Part shown: piece by piece, positions 36,148 to 45,532 of the stretch | How positions within the stretch are numbered: position 1 is the first letter of the stretch | Layout: every line of letters starts with the position of its first letter | NCBI GenBank assembly: GCA_902826695.1 | Contig: CADEFU010000012.1 | Span: 58,745-122,744 of the forward strand | Length of the DNA: 64,000 nt | Reading direction: 5' to 3' | Source: an uncultured Alphaproteobacteria bacterium | GTDB lineage: Bacteria > Pseudomonadota > Alphaproteobacteria > Micropepsales > Micropepsaceae | Position numbers and translations under genes: made by a program | The notes under the pieces: generated by a model | The model's database searches: none | The model's input: only the letters and a program-made list of their open reading frames with translations | Told to the model about the DNA's origin: nothing

Positions 36148-37493
36148 AGCTTTTCCGCCTGACGCAAGTCGAGGATCGCCGCTGCCCTGGCGCCGACTTC
36201 AAGCAGCTTTGCGTCGCCCATGTGCTCGCCCACGAGCATGAGGCCCGTGGGGAGTTCGCCGCTTCGGTGCATCGGGATGCTGAGCGCGCACCGATCCAGG
36301 AAATTGAAGGCGCTCGGGTTGCGCAAGGCGAGCGCGTTGGCGCGGCCAAAGGCGGCCTTGTCGCTCACGTCTTCGATGCGCGGGGCAACTTGTGGCGTTG
36401 TGGGCAGGATGAGCGCGTCATAGAGCGCTGTGACGGCGGCGACCTCTTCGATCATCGCTCTGCGCGCTTTGGCGAGGTGGATGTAGTCGGCGGCGCTCAT
36501 GCGGCCGCCGATGTCGATACGGGCCAGAACGTTCGGATCGTACCTATCTCGCCCATGGAAGAACTCGGCTTGCGAATGAAAGGCGTAGGCCTCGGCGTTT
36601 GCGAGCGTGCCCTTTGCGAACAGGTTTGGGATAGTCTGTAAGGCGGGGATGCGGACGCGATCGATCTTCGCGCCGGCAGCGCTCAATGTTGAGATGGCTC
36701 GCTCGAAGGCGCGGGCGACCGCGGCATCCATGTCGTCGAGCACGAAGTCCAACGGGACGGCAAGGCGCAGATCTTCGATCGGCGCACCACGTGGCGGCGG
36801 CGTATCGGCGAGGATGCGATCGACTTCAGCGCAACAGGAAACCGAGTTCGCAATGGGACCGATACTGTCGAGCGACTCCGATAGCGGGAACGTACCTTGC
36901 CGGGTGATGCGTGCTTGCGTGGGTTTGAAGCCGACCAGGCCGCAGAACGCTGCTGGGATGCGGACCGATCCGCCGGTGTCGGTGCCGAGGCCCATCGCCG
37001 CTTGGCCGAGCGCGACGGAGGCGGCTGCGCCGGAGCTCGATCCGCCAGGGACGCGCGTCTTGTCGTGTGGGTTGGCGCAAACGGGATAGTGCGGGTTGAG
37101 GCCGAGTCCCGTGAAGGCGAACTCGCTCATGTGGGTGCGGCCGATGACAATGGCACCGGCAGCGCGCAGCCGTGCAACAACGGGGGCGTCGGTGGGTGCA
37201 CGGGGCGCGTTGTGCAGCACCGCCGCACCGGCCGACGTGACCTCACCCGCAACATCGAAGAGGTCTTTGACCGATATCGGGATGCCCGAAAGCGCGCCCG
37301 CGGAACCGCCATGCTTGCGCGTTGCATCATGCCGGTCAGCTTCGGCGCGGGCCCGGGTCGCGTTCAACAGCGTGAAGGCCGTGCCGTTCACCTCAATGGC
37401 GGCAAGGGCTTCTTCCACCAGCGCACGGCTTGTCGCTTCACCTGTCGCAAGCGAATGCGCAAGTGCGCGAAGTGTTTTCCCCTTGAGGATCAC
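36144..37493 (-). CDS. Amidase-signature family hydrolase
   Basis: The 449-residue protein starts at GTG 37493, overlapping the stop of the EF-hand gene (GTGA). The amidase-signature triad is complete: K76 in ISVKDLFDVAGE, the cis-Ser at S152 in PGGSSSGAAASVAL and the nucleophile S176 in GTDTGGSVRIPA; SAGA and GLVGFKPT also match. It hydrolyses amides in the cytoplasm; GatA, allophanate hydrolase and catabolic amidases are all in this family. The absence of gatB or gatC nearby argues for a catabolic amidase. Confidence 0.92.
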   Translation of the reverse strand: MILKGKTLRALAHSLATGEATSRALVEEALAAIEVNGTAFTLLNATRARAEADRHDATRKHGGSAGALSGIPISVKDLFDVAGEVTSAGAAVLHNAPRAPTDAPVVARLRAAGAIVIGRTHMSEFAFTGLGLNPHYPVCANPHDKTRVPGGSSSGAAASVALGQAAMGLGTDTGGSVRIPAAFCGLVGFKPTQARITRQGTFPLSESLDSIGPIANSVSCCAEVDRILADTPPPRGAPIEDLRLAVPLDFVLDDMDAAVARAFERAISTLSAAGAKIDRVRIPALQTIPNLFAKGTLANAEAYAFHSQAEFFHGRDRYDPNVLARIDIGGRMSAADYIHLAKARRAMIEEVAAVTALYDALILPTTPQVAPRIEDVSDKAAFGRANALALRNPSAFNFLDRCALSIPMHRSGELPTGLMLVGEHMGDAKLLEVGARAAAILDLRQAEKL

Positions 37494-38041
37494 TGGGATC
37501 CGGGCGGGCGACCATTGCTGCCGCTGAATGTGGGCGGCGGCGGAAGACGCGGCTTACGTTCAACTGCGACGGTGGTCATTTCACGCTCTTCCACCACACC
37601 GTCTTGGTTGCGGTCGGAGCGGTCGAACAGCGTGCGCCATTGCGTGGCGAATTCCGAGTACACGAGCCTGCCGTCGGCATTCCAATCGAACACCGGCGAG
37701 GTTCCGTCCTCTTCGCGCAAGCGCTCGTTCAGCGCGCGCGCCTCAGCCGTGTCGAGTGCCTGGTTCTGGTTCGTGTCTTCTTTCTTGAAGTCGGCTTGAA
37801 GCGTCGATTCCAGTTCGCTTTTGGTGAGGGTGCCGTCGTCGTTCGCGTCGAAGCGTTGCAAGCGCATGCTTTGCGGCTGGCGCTTCTTGGGCTGCTCGGC
37901 CGGCGCGGCGCCGGGCGTCACCGCACCGTCGGCGGCCGCGACAGCGGGTTGCTTCGGCGCGCCGCCAAAGACATTCATGCTGCTACAGCCTTGAAGGCCA
38001 ACGGCAAGGGCCGCCGCGGCCATGATTGTCGCTCGCTTCAT
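37490..38041 (-). CDS. EF-hand lipoprotein
   Basis: A 183-residue protein starts at ATG 38041 behind GGGGG. The signal peptide ends in a lipobox (AVGLQGCSS), so it should be lipid-anchored. Three EF-hand-like loops follow: FDANDDGTLTKSEL, DTNQNQALDTAEA and FDRSDRNQDGVVEEREM, with a further DWNADGRLVYSEF; each shows the DxNxDG calcium pattern. It probably binds Ca2+ in the periplasm or at the outer membrane. The amidase gene overlaps its stop, an odd pairing of exported and cytoplasmic products. Confidence 0.88.
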   Translation of the reverse strand: MKRATIMAAAALAVGLQGCSSMNVFGGAPKQPAVAAADGAVTPGAAPAEQPKKRQPQSMRLQRFDANDDGTLTKSELESTLQADFKKEDTNQNQALDTAEARALNERLREEDGTSPVFDWNADGRLVYSEFATQWRTLFDRSDRNQDGVVEEREMTTVAVERKPRLPPPPTFSGSNGRPPGSQ

Positions 38042-38176
38042 AAATCCCCCAAGGCGTCTGACCTCGTGGTGGAACTTTAGCCGAACTCGCGTGGCAGGCG
38101 AAGCTTTTTTGGGGCGCTCGCTCAGTCCGACCGGCAGTGTGGTAGGTTCGCGGGCTTGAAAAGGAGCGTCCCAGCG

Positions 38177-38353
38177 ATGATCCGCCGCCACGCACAAACG
38201 GCGCTTTTGGCTGCACTTGTTGCGGTTCTGCTGTTTGCCGTGGTGAACGCCTATCAGACGCAGGTTATGCAGACGCCGCATAACCTCAAAGGGCACAGCA
38301 CGGTCGAAGGCGGCATGACTGCCAATCCGCCGGCCGGCGGCGGCTACCCTTAG
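38177..38353 (+). CDS. Small single-pass membrane protein
   Basis: A 58-residue protein starts at ATG 38177, with AAGGAG 11 bases upstream; a TTG at 38156 would add seven residues. After a basic N-terminus, ALLAALVAVLLFAVVNAY is one membrane helix, followed by a polar Gly/Pro-rich tail (GGMTANPPAGGGYP). It shares four bases of its stop with the pentapeptide-repeat gene. Function unknown. Confidence 0.6.
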   Translation: MIRRHAQTALLAALVAVLLFAVVNAYQTQVMQTPHNLKGHSTVEGGMTANPPAGGGYP

Positions 38354-39057
38354 GCTGCGGGCGCGGTACCCGGTTTGGCTTGGGCGAGCGTGCGGCGACG
38401 CACGTCCTTTGGAACTGCGTCGCGGACGACGCCGAAGAGATTCGCGTCCTGCAGTGCGCGCGCGGCGAACGATGCGTGCGTTAGATTTGCCCAAGCGAAG
38501 TTTGTGTTCTTCATGCTGGCGCCCGTCAGGTTCGCGTGCACGAGCGTCGTGCGAGCGAATTGGGCGCCATCGAGATTGGCGCCACGCAGGTCGCAATCGG
38601 TAAGATCGGCGCCGTTCAACAGCGCGCCGGCAAGATTTGCGTTGCGCAAGTTCGCGCCGACCAGGCGCGCGCTGCGCAAGTCGGCCCGGGTGAGTGTCGC
38701 CCCCTGAAGATCGGCGAAGGCCCAATCGATGCCGGCCAGCAGAACGCGCTCGTCACCGATGATGTCGGCAGGGCGGCCCCAGAGGCGCGACCTCGCCGCT
38801 TCCTTCACGAAGTTGATGCCGGCGAAGTTGGGTAAGAAGTCGCTGTCGTGCTTGCGTTGGTTCCAGTGCAGGACACCGTCGTCGAACAACCAGCGGTGCT
38901 GCTGGGACGAGCGCATTTCCGTTTCTGGCATGCGCGCATAGACGGCGTCCTCGCCGCCGTCGCCGACGGCAGGCTCTGCTAGCGCGCTTTGCTCTTCCTT
39001 CTTCGGCGCCGACTTTACGCGCGGCGGCCAGCCGAACAGGATAGTTCGCCAATCCAT
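38350..39057 (-). CDS. Pentapeptide-repeat protein
   Basis: A 235-residue protein starts at ATG 39057 (a TTG at 39081 is the alternative). From about residue 120 it consists of A(D/N)LxX pentapeptides: GATLTRADLRSARLVGANL, RNANLAGALLNGADLTDCDL, RGANLDGAQFARTTLVHANL. These would form a right-handed quadrilateral beta helix. The N-terminal 110 residues are not repetitive and include a Trp/Arg-rich start (MDWRTILFGWPPR). Some pentapeptide proteins mimic DNA and inhibit gyrase; most have no known role. Confidence 0.9.
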   Translation of the reverse strand: MDWRTILFGWPPRVKSAPKKEEQSALAEPAVGDGGEDAVYARMPETEMRSSQQHRWLFDDGVLHWNQRKHDSDFLPNFAGINFVKEAARSRLWGRPADIIGDERVLLAGIDWAFADLQGATLTRADLRSARLVGANLRNANLAGALLNGADLTDCDLRGANLDGAQFARTTLVHANLTGASMKNTNFAWANLTHASFAARALQDANLFGVVRDAVPKDVRRRTLAQAKPGTAPAA

Positions 39058-39110
39058 GGTGTGCACGCTAGCACGATTCAACCGCGCGGGGACACCATCC
39101 GGCAGGGGAA

Positions 39111-39764
39111 TCAGGCTTGAGTTGCCACGCGGAATGCGTTGACCATCGATTGGTTGGCGACTTTTAGGCCCGCCAGTGTGGCTTGCACGTCACCCGTTTC
39201 CTCGGCGATGAGGGCCAAACCGCGCCAGGCGAATCCCGACCAGGCGTGCGGCCAGGGGTTGCTGGCGTCGGCGCTTTGGGTTTCTTCGATCGCAGCCAGG
39301 AACGACTTCAGCGCGTGTTGAACGTCACCTGCCTTCAGCATCTCGTAGCCGTCGAGGACTTTCACGGCAACCGAGTCCGGCGGAGTACCTTCGGCCTTCA
39401 GGGCAAGACGGCGTGCGCCGACGGCAAAGCCATCGGGCTGCCAAGCCTTGGCGGCCAGGGTCATGCGATCCATGAAGACATCGGCGGTGAGGTTGGCATG
39501 CAGAGCGGCGAGGCCAACGTCTGCGGTCTCGTCCACGGCAAGCGCGTGCGTGAGTGTCGCGAAGAAGCGGCGGTTTGCATCCATCGGATCTTCAGGTGCT
39601 TGGGGCGGAGCTTCCGCTGCCGCGATCGCCGCGCGCGTGGCTTTGCGCTTTACCGCCGCCGTCTCAAGCGCGAAGCCCAGAAGTCCCAATACAATAACGG
39701 CGGCCGCCGCCATCAAGATCGGATCGGTCTGAAGCATCCCCAACGCAACTTCTAAACCCTGCAT
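39111..39764 (-). CDS. Membrane-anchored hypothetical protein
   Basis: A 217-residue protein starts at ATG 39764. One N-terminal membrane helix (ILMAAAAVIVLGLLGFALETAAV, about 13-35) is followed by a helical, Ala-rich soluble domain with TPR-like pairs (KAGDVQHALKSFLAAIEET, AWRGLALIAEETGDVQATLAGLKVANQSM). It lies 53 bp upstream of, and on the same strand as, the pentapeptide gene. Function unknown. Confidence 0.65.
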   Translation of the reverse strand: MQGLEVALGMLQTDPILMAAAAVIVLGLLGFALETAAVKRKATRAAIAAAEAPPQAPEDPMDANRRFFATLTHALAVDETADVGLAALHANLTADVFMDRMTLAAKAWQPDGFAVGARRLALKAEGTPPDSVAVKVLDGYEMLKAGDVQHALKSFLAAIEETQSADASNPWPHAWSGFAWRGLALIAEETGDVQATLAGLKVANQSMVNAFRVATQA

Positions 39765-40014
39765 ACTCGACACGCGCCTCCCCGCTCGCAGTGCCCGGCA
39801 ACGCAGGTGCACCCGCGCCCCATCGCGCGCAGGCCAACTACTGCGGTGCTGTAGATTGGTAACGGTACGGACAAACCAGGCAAACCGGCAATTCGTTTCA
39901 CCGTGAACGCGGGCGATTGGGGCTGCGTGTGATGCGAAGAAGCGACGTTTTTCGCGCTCGGGGCGATAGCCTTAGCTCGGACAGACGCTGGCTGGGGAAG
40001 CCTCCCCGCCCCCG

Positions 40015-42261
40015 CTAGCGCGGAAGGAAGAGGACGCTGGGCTCTTCGCCGTCGGCGTGGCGGAAGCAGCGGACCAGTTCATAGAACAGCTCCGGCATGC
40101 CTGTCGCGACGTTCAGGCCCATGCGGTGGGCGGCTTGGGCGGTGATCGGGAAGCCGTGGGTCCACTTGCCGCTGATCAGCTCGTCGGCGATGGCGTCGGA
40201 GCCACTTTGCGGGTAGCTGCCTTGCAAGAGTTCGCGCGCGGTTTGGCGCCCTTCCATGATGATCTTGCGCGCCTCTTCGGCGAGTATCAGGTACTCGTCA
40301 CTGATCGACTCGTACGGCTTCAGCTTCGGCAGCTGCATGATCGACGGTGCTGGGCCGGCGTAGAGCTGCGTGTCGATGGGCCCGAGCATCGCGTGATCGC
40401 CCATCACGATTTGGTCCGCAGCGAGCGCGATGCGCGAGCCGGCGGACATCGCGAAGTAAGGCACGAAGACGGTCTTGCGGGCGCGGTGATTCTTGATGGC
40501 GCGGGCGATCTGGCGGCCGGTGAACGAGTTGCCGCCTTGGGTGTGCAAGATGATGTCGAGCGGGCGCGCAGGCTCGCTGGTCACGATGGCGCTCAACACG
40601 TCCTCAAGGTCGTCGAAGTCGAACGCCTCGTTCTCCATGTTCTCGCCGTGGATTACGCAGATCACGCGCGAGCCACGTTGCTGCTCGATGCGGCGGATGA
40701 TGGCGTTCGCGCGATCGACGGCAAGCTCGGGTACGTGGCCGCCGGAGTGCTCAAGCCACACCAAGTTCGAGTGGCGCGGCGCGCGGCGGCGGCGGCGGGT
40801 TTGGCCGGACCGTTCCATCATAACGACAGAGCTGTCGATCGCGCCGGCGAGTTCGAAGCGTTGCTGCTCCGGCGGCGGTGGCGGCGGCGGCAGCGCGCGT
40901 TGCGGTGCAGCGCGGTCGTCGTGGAGATAGCTCACGCCTTCATGCTCCGCGTTGCGGCGGCAGGAGCGGATGAGGTCGTACACTTCGGCCGGCATCGCGA
41001 TCGAGACGCGCAGGCCAAGTTCGGCCGCGGCACCCGGCGAGATCGCGCGCCAGCTGTAGGACTTGCCGCTCACGAGTTCGTCGGACAGGCGGCAGGCGCC
41101 GCAGTGTTCCTTGCCGTCGTGCATCAACTCGCACGTTACGCGACGGGTTTCGTCGAGAAGTTTCCGGGCGAAATCGGCCAGGATAATCGTCTTGTCGGAG
41201 ACGCGGTCGATCGGCTTGCCTTTGAGGCCAGCCAGGACCGACGACGCGGAGCCATAACCGACGAAGGGATCGACGGGTGAAAGAGCCGCGTGCTGGCTCA
41301 TCACCACTTCGTCGGCGGCGAAGGCCATGAACGTCGTGGAGCCGAGGGCGAAGTACGGCACGAAGACCGTTGTCTTTGCCGGATGCGCTTTGATCGCGCG
41401 GGCTATTTGCTGCGCGCAGGAAATCCAGCCACCCGGCGAATGAACGATGATGTCGAGCGGTTTGTCTTTCGGCGCTTTGCGGATCGCGGTGAGCGCATCT
41501 TCGAGATCGACGGCGTCGAGGCGATCGCGCGCCATGTTTTCGCGATGAATGATCGCGATCACGCGCGACCCGCGCTTTGCCTCGAGGCGGGCCAGGATGT
41601 CTTGTGTCGTGGGCACATGCGCGGGAACGTGGCGATCGTAGCCGGCGGGTTCGTACTCAGAGGGCTCCAGCGGCTGCCATTCGTCGAGCGGATTGCGACG
41701 TTGCGTTTCGGCGTCGACCTCGCGCGACTTCCACGGCTGCAGGGGCTTGCGCGGCTTTGCGGGCTTGATCGGCGTGTGCGCGTCGAATTCCGGCAGCGGG
41801 TAGTCGCGGCCGAATACCTGGATCGTGTGGCTTTGCCCACGCGCCGGTTCGCGCTCATAGCGCGGTTCGCGGTCGCGGCGCTGGTCGCGCTGATAGCGTG
41901 GTTCATAGCGAGGCTCGGGCGCGGGTTGATATTCTTGCGCCATCGGCAACAGGAGCTCTTCTTCCTGCGGGCTGAACGAGAACTCGGCAGGGCGCACATT
42001 TGCAGCCTGCGCAGCGAATGCTTCTTCCAGCGACATGTTGCGCTTGGTTTTCTTCGGCGCGTGCGAACCCGGCGTCAGAAGCGACGGCGCCGGCTTGCGC
42101 GACGGGCGAAGCAGCGCGATCAGCACCAGCACAACAGCCGCGAGCAAGCAGGCCACCGCGATCTGCTGTGGTGCAGACATGCCAGAAAACACCGCGATCG
42201 CCTTGCTACCAAGGCGAGCGATGCTCTCCGCAACACGCGAGAGGATGGCCCAGATGTCCAA
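40015..42261 (-). CDS. Tandem SDH-type Clp-fold serine protease with one degenerate site
   Basis: A 748-residue protein is read from TTG 42261 behind GGGAAG. A membrane helix (residues 32-52) and an Arg/Pro/Tyr-rich linker precede two copies of a ClpP/crotonase-fold domain (about 222-435 and 518-745) of the SDH/serine dehydrogenase proteinase family. Copy two has the nucleophile motif VFVPYFAMSAGSRIALAADQIVM with S605. Copy one reads VFVPYFALGSTTFMAFAADEVVM, with Gly307 where the Ser should be, so it is probably inactive or uses S308. PLDIIxHSPGG/TQGG oxyanion segments occur in both. Its role may be membrane protein quality control. Pseudo-duplication within one chain is unusual. Confidence 0.85.
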   Translation of the reverse strand: MDIWAILSRVAESIARLGSKAIAVFSGMSAPQQIAVACLLAAVVLVLIALLRPSRKPAPSLLTPGSHAPKKTKRNMSLEEAFAAQAANVRPAEFSFSPQEEELLLPMAQEYQPAPEPRYEPRYQRDQRRDREPRYEREPARGQSHTIQVFGRDYPLPEFDAHTPIKPAKPRKPLQPWKSREVDAETQRRNPLDEWQPLEPSEYEPAGYDRHVPAHVPTTQDILARLEAKRGSRVIAIIHRENMARDRLDAVDLEDALTAIRKAPKDKPLDIIVHSPGGWISCAQQIARAIKAHPAKTTVFVPYFALGSTTFMAFAADEVVMSQHAALSPVDPFVGYGSASSVLAGLKGKPIDRVSDKTIILADFARKLLDETRRVTCELMHDGKEHCGACRLSDELVSGKSYSWRAISPGAAAELGLRVSIAMPAEVYDLIRSCRRNAEHEGVSYLHDDRAAPQRALPPPPPPPEQQRFELAGAIDSSVVMMERSGQTRRRRRAPRHSNLVWLEHSGGHVPELAVDRANAIIRRIEQQRGSRVICVIHGENMENEAFDFDDLEDVLSAIVTSEPARPLDIILHTQGGNSFTGRQIARAIKNHRARKTVFVPYFAMSAGSRIALAADQIVMGDHAMLGPIDTQLYAGPAPSIMQLPKLKPYESISDEYLILAEEARKIIMEGRQTARELLQGSYPQSGSDAIADELISGKWTHGFPITAQAAHRMGLNVATGMPELFYELVRCFRHADGEEPSVLFLPR

Positions 42262-42474
42262 GTGTTCTTCCCATCGCTCCGGACCTTTACGGCGCCCAAC
42301 TCGCCAGCCCGGAACTTGGGACCTAGCTAAGATCGTGCCGCGCTTGGGGAGAAGTCACCGGCCAGACACAGTGCCAAGCAATTTCGAACCGCAGCGCTCC
42401 AGCAACCAATTAACCTGCAACTTCAAGGTGCGGTGACACGTTACAGCACGGCCTCGTCGTGCCGGAATGGAACA

Positions 42475-42714
42475 TCACCGCGATCTTTGAAGCCCGATCA
42501 ATGCATCGAGGCCCGCATCCAAAACCGCGTCGACGCTGCCGTGTTTCAAATTGCCGTCGACGGTCAACACAGCAACGCCGTGCGCGAACGACCAAATAAC
42601 GTTCGTCAACAGCAGCGGGTCGCGCCGATCGCCTTTGCGGGCGCGTTGCAGATGCATGGAAATAGCGCCCTCGTGAACCGGGTGTGCCGTGGCTGCGTAA
42701 TAGTGAGTGTAGAG
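42475..42714 (-). pseudogene. C-terminal remnant of a TetR/AcrR-family regulator
   Basis: The minus-strand frame ending at 42475 reads YTHYYAATAHPVHEG, then LLLTNVIWSFAHGVAVLTVDG and VDAVLDAGLDALIGL. This resembles the ligand-binding C-terminus of TetR proteins with a WHG-type domain (LWSxxHGxAxLxxDG, then AGLDALL). No N-terminal helix-turn-helix is present; upstream the frame runs antisense through the S41 gene. An insertion or deletion seems to have removed the DNA-binding half. The match is by eye and partial. Confidence 0.45.
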
Positions 42715-42727
42715 AGCAGGGGGCGAT

Positions 42728-44173
42728 GTGATCGATAGACGGCAGATGATGGCCGGTGCGGTGGCTTTGGGGGCGGCTTCGGTTGCTTGGCCAGCGCTGT
42801 CGGCGAGCGATTGGGCTGGCGACATTGCGATCCTGCGCAAAGCGTATACGGCCATCCACCCGGGGCTCTATCGATATGCGACGCCCGGCGAGGTCGCGGC
42901 GCGGTTCGACGCGCTTGAGGCGGACTTCGCCAAGGCAACCGACTTGCGGTCGGCCTATCTCACGCTCTCCCGGTTTCTTGCGACCGTCAAATGCGGGCAC
43001 ACGTACGCGAACTTCTTCAATCAGTCGGACAAGGTGGCTGCGGCGCTGTTCGGCGGACGCAACAAGGTGCCGTTCGAGTTCCGTTGGCTGGGCACGCGCA
43101 TGATCGTGACCGCGAACCGCTCGCGCGAGGCGCGCTTGGAGCCGGGCACGGAGGTGCTTGCGATCGATGGGCGACCTGTTGCGGCAATTCTCAACGAACT
43201 GATGGCATTCGCGCGCGCCGACGGCGGCAACGATGCGAAGCGGCGCGCGCTGTTGGAAGTGCGCGGCATCGATGCGTACGAGACGTTCGACGTTTTCTTC
43301 GGGCTTCTCTATCCGGCGAGCGCGTACCGGTTGACCGTGCGCCTGCCGGGGCAATCGGGGGAAAGCGTGCTGGAGGTTCCTGCGCTCGACCTCGCGGAGC
43401 GGCAGAGCACGCAACGCAAGCCGGCGGCGAAAGATGCCGCGAAGTGGACGCTCTCCTTTCCGGCGGAGCGCACGGCGCTGCTCACCATGCCCGATTGGGT
43501 GATGTACAACACGAAGTGGGACTGGCGCGGGTTTCTCGACGCGACGTTCGCGGAGATGAAGGACCGGCGGGCCACGGGCCTTATCGTCGATCTCAGAGAG
43601 AACGAGGGCGGGAACGATTGCGGCGATGAGATCATCGCGCGCTTGATCGACCGCGACTTGCCACTCGAAGCTTATGAGCGGCGTGTGCGTTACCGGCGCA
43701 CACCGAGCGAGCTCGACGCCTATCTCGACACGTGGGATCCGTCGTTCAAGACACTGGGCGAGAAGGCGGAAGATATCGGCGGCGGCTTCTTGCGCCTGCC
43801 GCTCAATCCCGAGACGCAGAACATGATCCGGCCGAAGGGTCCGCGTTTCATGGGCAAGGTCGTCGTGCTGACCGGGCCGCAGAACAGTTCGGCGACGTTT
43901 CAGTTTGCGAGCACGATCAAGGCGAACCGGTTGGCGCGGCTGGTCGGCGAGGCGACCGGCGGCAACCAGCGCGGTATCAACGGCGGCGCGTACTTCTTCC
44001 TGCGCCTACCGGCGTCGGGCCTTGAGGCCGACGTGCCGCTGATCGGGTATTTTCCGCGCCAAGCAAAGCCGGATGGGGGCGTAGAGCCCGACATCGCGGT
44101 GGCGCCGACGCTTGCGGACATCGCCGCACGGCGCGACCCGGCACTTGCCGCAGCACTGCGTTTGGCGGGCTGA
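42728..44173 (+). CDS. S41-family peptidase, exported
   Basis: The 481-residue protein starts at GTG 42728 behind AGGGGGCG. A twin-Arg-free signal (QMMAGAVALGAASVAWPALSA) precedes a helical N-domain, a PDZ-like middle (LEPGTEVLAIDGRPVAAIL) and a tail-specific-protease fold: TGLIVDLRENEGGN, then VVVLTGPQNSSATFQFASTIK with the candidate nucleophile Ser, and GEATGGNQRGINGG. S41 proteases cleave C-terminal regions of periplasmic proteins; this subgroup is not characterised. It appears to have replaced the front of a tetR gene. Confidence 0.85.
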   Translation: MIDRRQMMAGAVALGAASVAWPALSASDWAGDIAILRKAYTAIHPGLYRYATPGEVAARFDALEADFAKATDLRSAYLTLSRFLATVKCGHTYANFFNQSDKVAAALFGGRNKVPFEFRWLGTRMIVTANRSREARLEPGTEVLAIDGRPVAAILNELMAFARADGGNDAKRRALLEVRGIDAYETFDVFFGLLYPASAYRLTVRLPGQSGESVLEVPALDLAERQSTQRKPAAKDAAKWTLSFPAERTALLTMPDWVMYNTKWDWRGFLDATFAEMKDRRATGLIVDLRENEGGNDCGDEIIARLIDRDLPLEAYERRVRYRRTPSELDAYLDTWDPSFKTLGEKAEDIGGGFLRLPLNPETQNMIRPKGPRFMGKVVVLTGPQNSSATFQFASTIKANRLARLVGEATGGNQRGINGGAYFFLRLPASGLEADVPLIGYFPRQAKPDGGVEPDIAVAPTLADIAARRDPALAAALRLAG

Positions 44174-44200
44174 ACCTGAATCGGGATAGAATGCCCGACC

Positions 44201-44620
44201 ATGACAGAGTTCACCCCCCTTCCCTCTTTGTTCGGCGGCGCGCTGATAGGGCTCGCCGCCGTGTTGCTGATGGCCGCGAACGGACGTATCGCCGGCATTA
44301 GCGGAATCGCAAGCCGCATTCTGCCGCCCTATGAAGAGGGCGAGATCGGTGCACGGCTGGCATTCATTGCCGGGCTCGTGGCGGCGCCATTCCTGTATCT
44401 CGCATTCGGCGGGTCGCTCGTGCAGACGGTCGGCGATAGCCTGCCCTTGATGGCGATTGCCGGACTGTTGGTCGGCTTTGGTAGTACCTACGGCGGCGGG
44501 TGCACCAGCGGACACGGCGTGTGCGGGCTGGCCAGGCTTTCCGTGCGCTCGGTCGTGGCGACCGGTGTTTTCATGGGCGTTGCGATGGCGACCGTGTTTG
44601 TCGTGAGGCACGTGCTGTGA
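44201..44620 (+). CDS. YeeE/YedE-family transporter, N-terminal half
   Basis: The 139-residue membrane protein has about four helices. [25 protein letters not shown] and [27 protein letters not shown] are the hallmarks of YeeE/YedE (sulfur transport) proteins, where [12 protein letters not shown] lines the thiosulfate path in characterised members. The C-terminal half is a separate gene, coupled by GTGA at 44617, a common split arrangement (YeeE plus DUF6691). Together they may import a reduced sulfur compound. Confidence 0.92.
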   Translation: MTEFTPLPSLFGGALIGLAAVLLMAANGRIAGISGIASRILPPYEEGEIGARLAFIAGLVAAPFLYLAFGGSLVQTVGDSLPLMAIAGLLVGFGSTYGGGCTSGHGVCGLARLSVRSVVATGVFMGVAMATVFVVRHVL

Positions 44621-45060
44621 GCGAGGGAACGAAGCGCATCGTTGTGAGCCTTGCGGCAGGGCTGCTGTTTGGTCTGGGGCTTGTGATCTCCGGCATGTCG
44701 GATCCCGCGAAGGTTTTGAACTTTCTCGATATCGCGGGCCAATGGGATCCGAGCCTCGCTTTCGTGATGGCCGGCGCTGTTGCGGTTGCGTTCGTCGGCT
44801 ATCGCGTCGTGCTCGGTCGCGGAAGACCGCTCTTCGATGCAAAGTTTCATTTGCCCACGGCGACGAAGAGCGATCCTTCAATGATTGCGGGGAGCGCAGT
44901 GTTCGGGCTTGGTTGGGGCCTCGCCGGATTTTGTCCCGGCCCCGCCTTCACGGCGATCGCATTGCTAGCGCCGGGCACGATCGTGTTCGTGCCGGCAATG
45001 CTCGCAGGCATGTGGGCGGCACGCGTGACGCCGAAACTCATTCTGCGTAGGTTCGCCTGA
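44617..45060 (+). CDS. YeeE/YedE-family transporter, second half (DUF6691-like)
   Basis: A 147-residue membrane protein starts at GTG 44617 overlapping the previous stop. [48 protein letters not shown] and [23 protein letters not shown] are the second half of the split transporter; the Cys in GFCPGP is the functionally important thiol in related proteins. Four helices predicted. It ends on the A of the next ATG. Confidence 0.92.
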   Translation: MSEGTKRIVVSLAAGLLFGLGLVISGMSDPAKVLNFLDIAGQWDPSLAFVMAGAVAVAFVGYRVVLGRGRPLFDAKFHLPTATKSDPSMIAGSAVFGLGWGLAGFCPGPAFTAIALLAPGTIVFVPAMLAGMWAARVTPKLILRRFA

Positions 45061-45530
45061 TGACGATCACGGTCGAACAAACGACGGCTCCAACCGACGA
45101 CGTGCGGGCACTGATCGGTGCGCTCAACGCGGAGCTTGCCCAAGGGTATGAGCCGCATCAGCAGCATGGGCTTAGCCTCGACAAGCTGTTTCAACCGAAC
45201 ATCGCGTTCTTCATCGCGCGCGCCGGGGCTGAGGCCGTCGGCTGTGGCGGTGTCGCGTTCGACGACGGGTTTGCGGAAGTCAAACGCATGTACGTGCGCC
45301 CGGCTGCGCGCGGCACCGGCGTTGCGCAGGCGGTGCTCGCCCGGCTTGAGCAAGAGGCGCGCGCGAAAGGCTATCGCCATCTGATGCTGGAGACCGGCGA
45401 CGACCTTGCCGCCGCGCAGAGGCTCTACGAGCGCGCGGGATTCCGGCGCTGCGCCGTGTTTGGTCAGTACCGCACGATGCGGCCGCATCAGATCGAGCGG
45501 AGCTGGTTCTTCGAGAAGCTGCTCGACTAA
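45060..45530 (+). CDS. GNAT-family N-acetyltransferase
   Basis: The 156-residue protein overlaps the transporter stop by one base (TGATG), so it is in the same operon. AVGCGGVAFDDGFAEVKRMYVRPAARGTGVAQAVLARLEQEARAKGYRHLMLETGDDLAAAQRLYERAGFRRC is the GNAT core with the RGTGVAQ acetyl-CoA loop. Substrate unknown. It is read toward DUF2239 with a 2-bp gap between stops. Confidence 0.92.
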   Translation: MTITVEQTTAPTDDVRALIGALNAELAQGYEPHQQHGLSLDKLFQPNIAFFIARAGAEAVGCGGVAFDDGFAEVKRMYVRPAARGTGVAQAVLARLEQEARAKGYRHLMLETGDDLAAAQRLYERAGFRRCAVFGQYRTMRPHQIERSWFFEKLLD

Positions 45531-45532
45531 CC

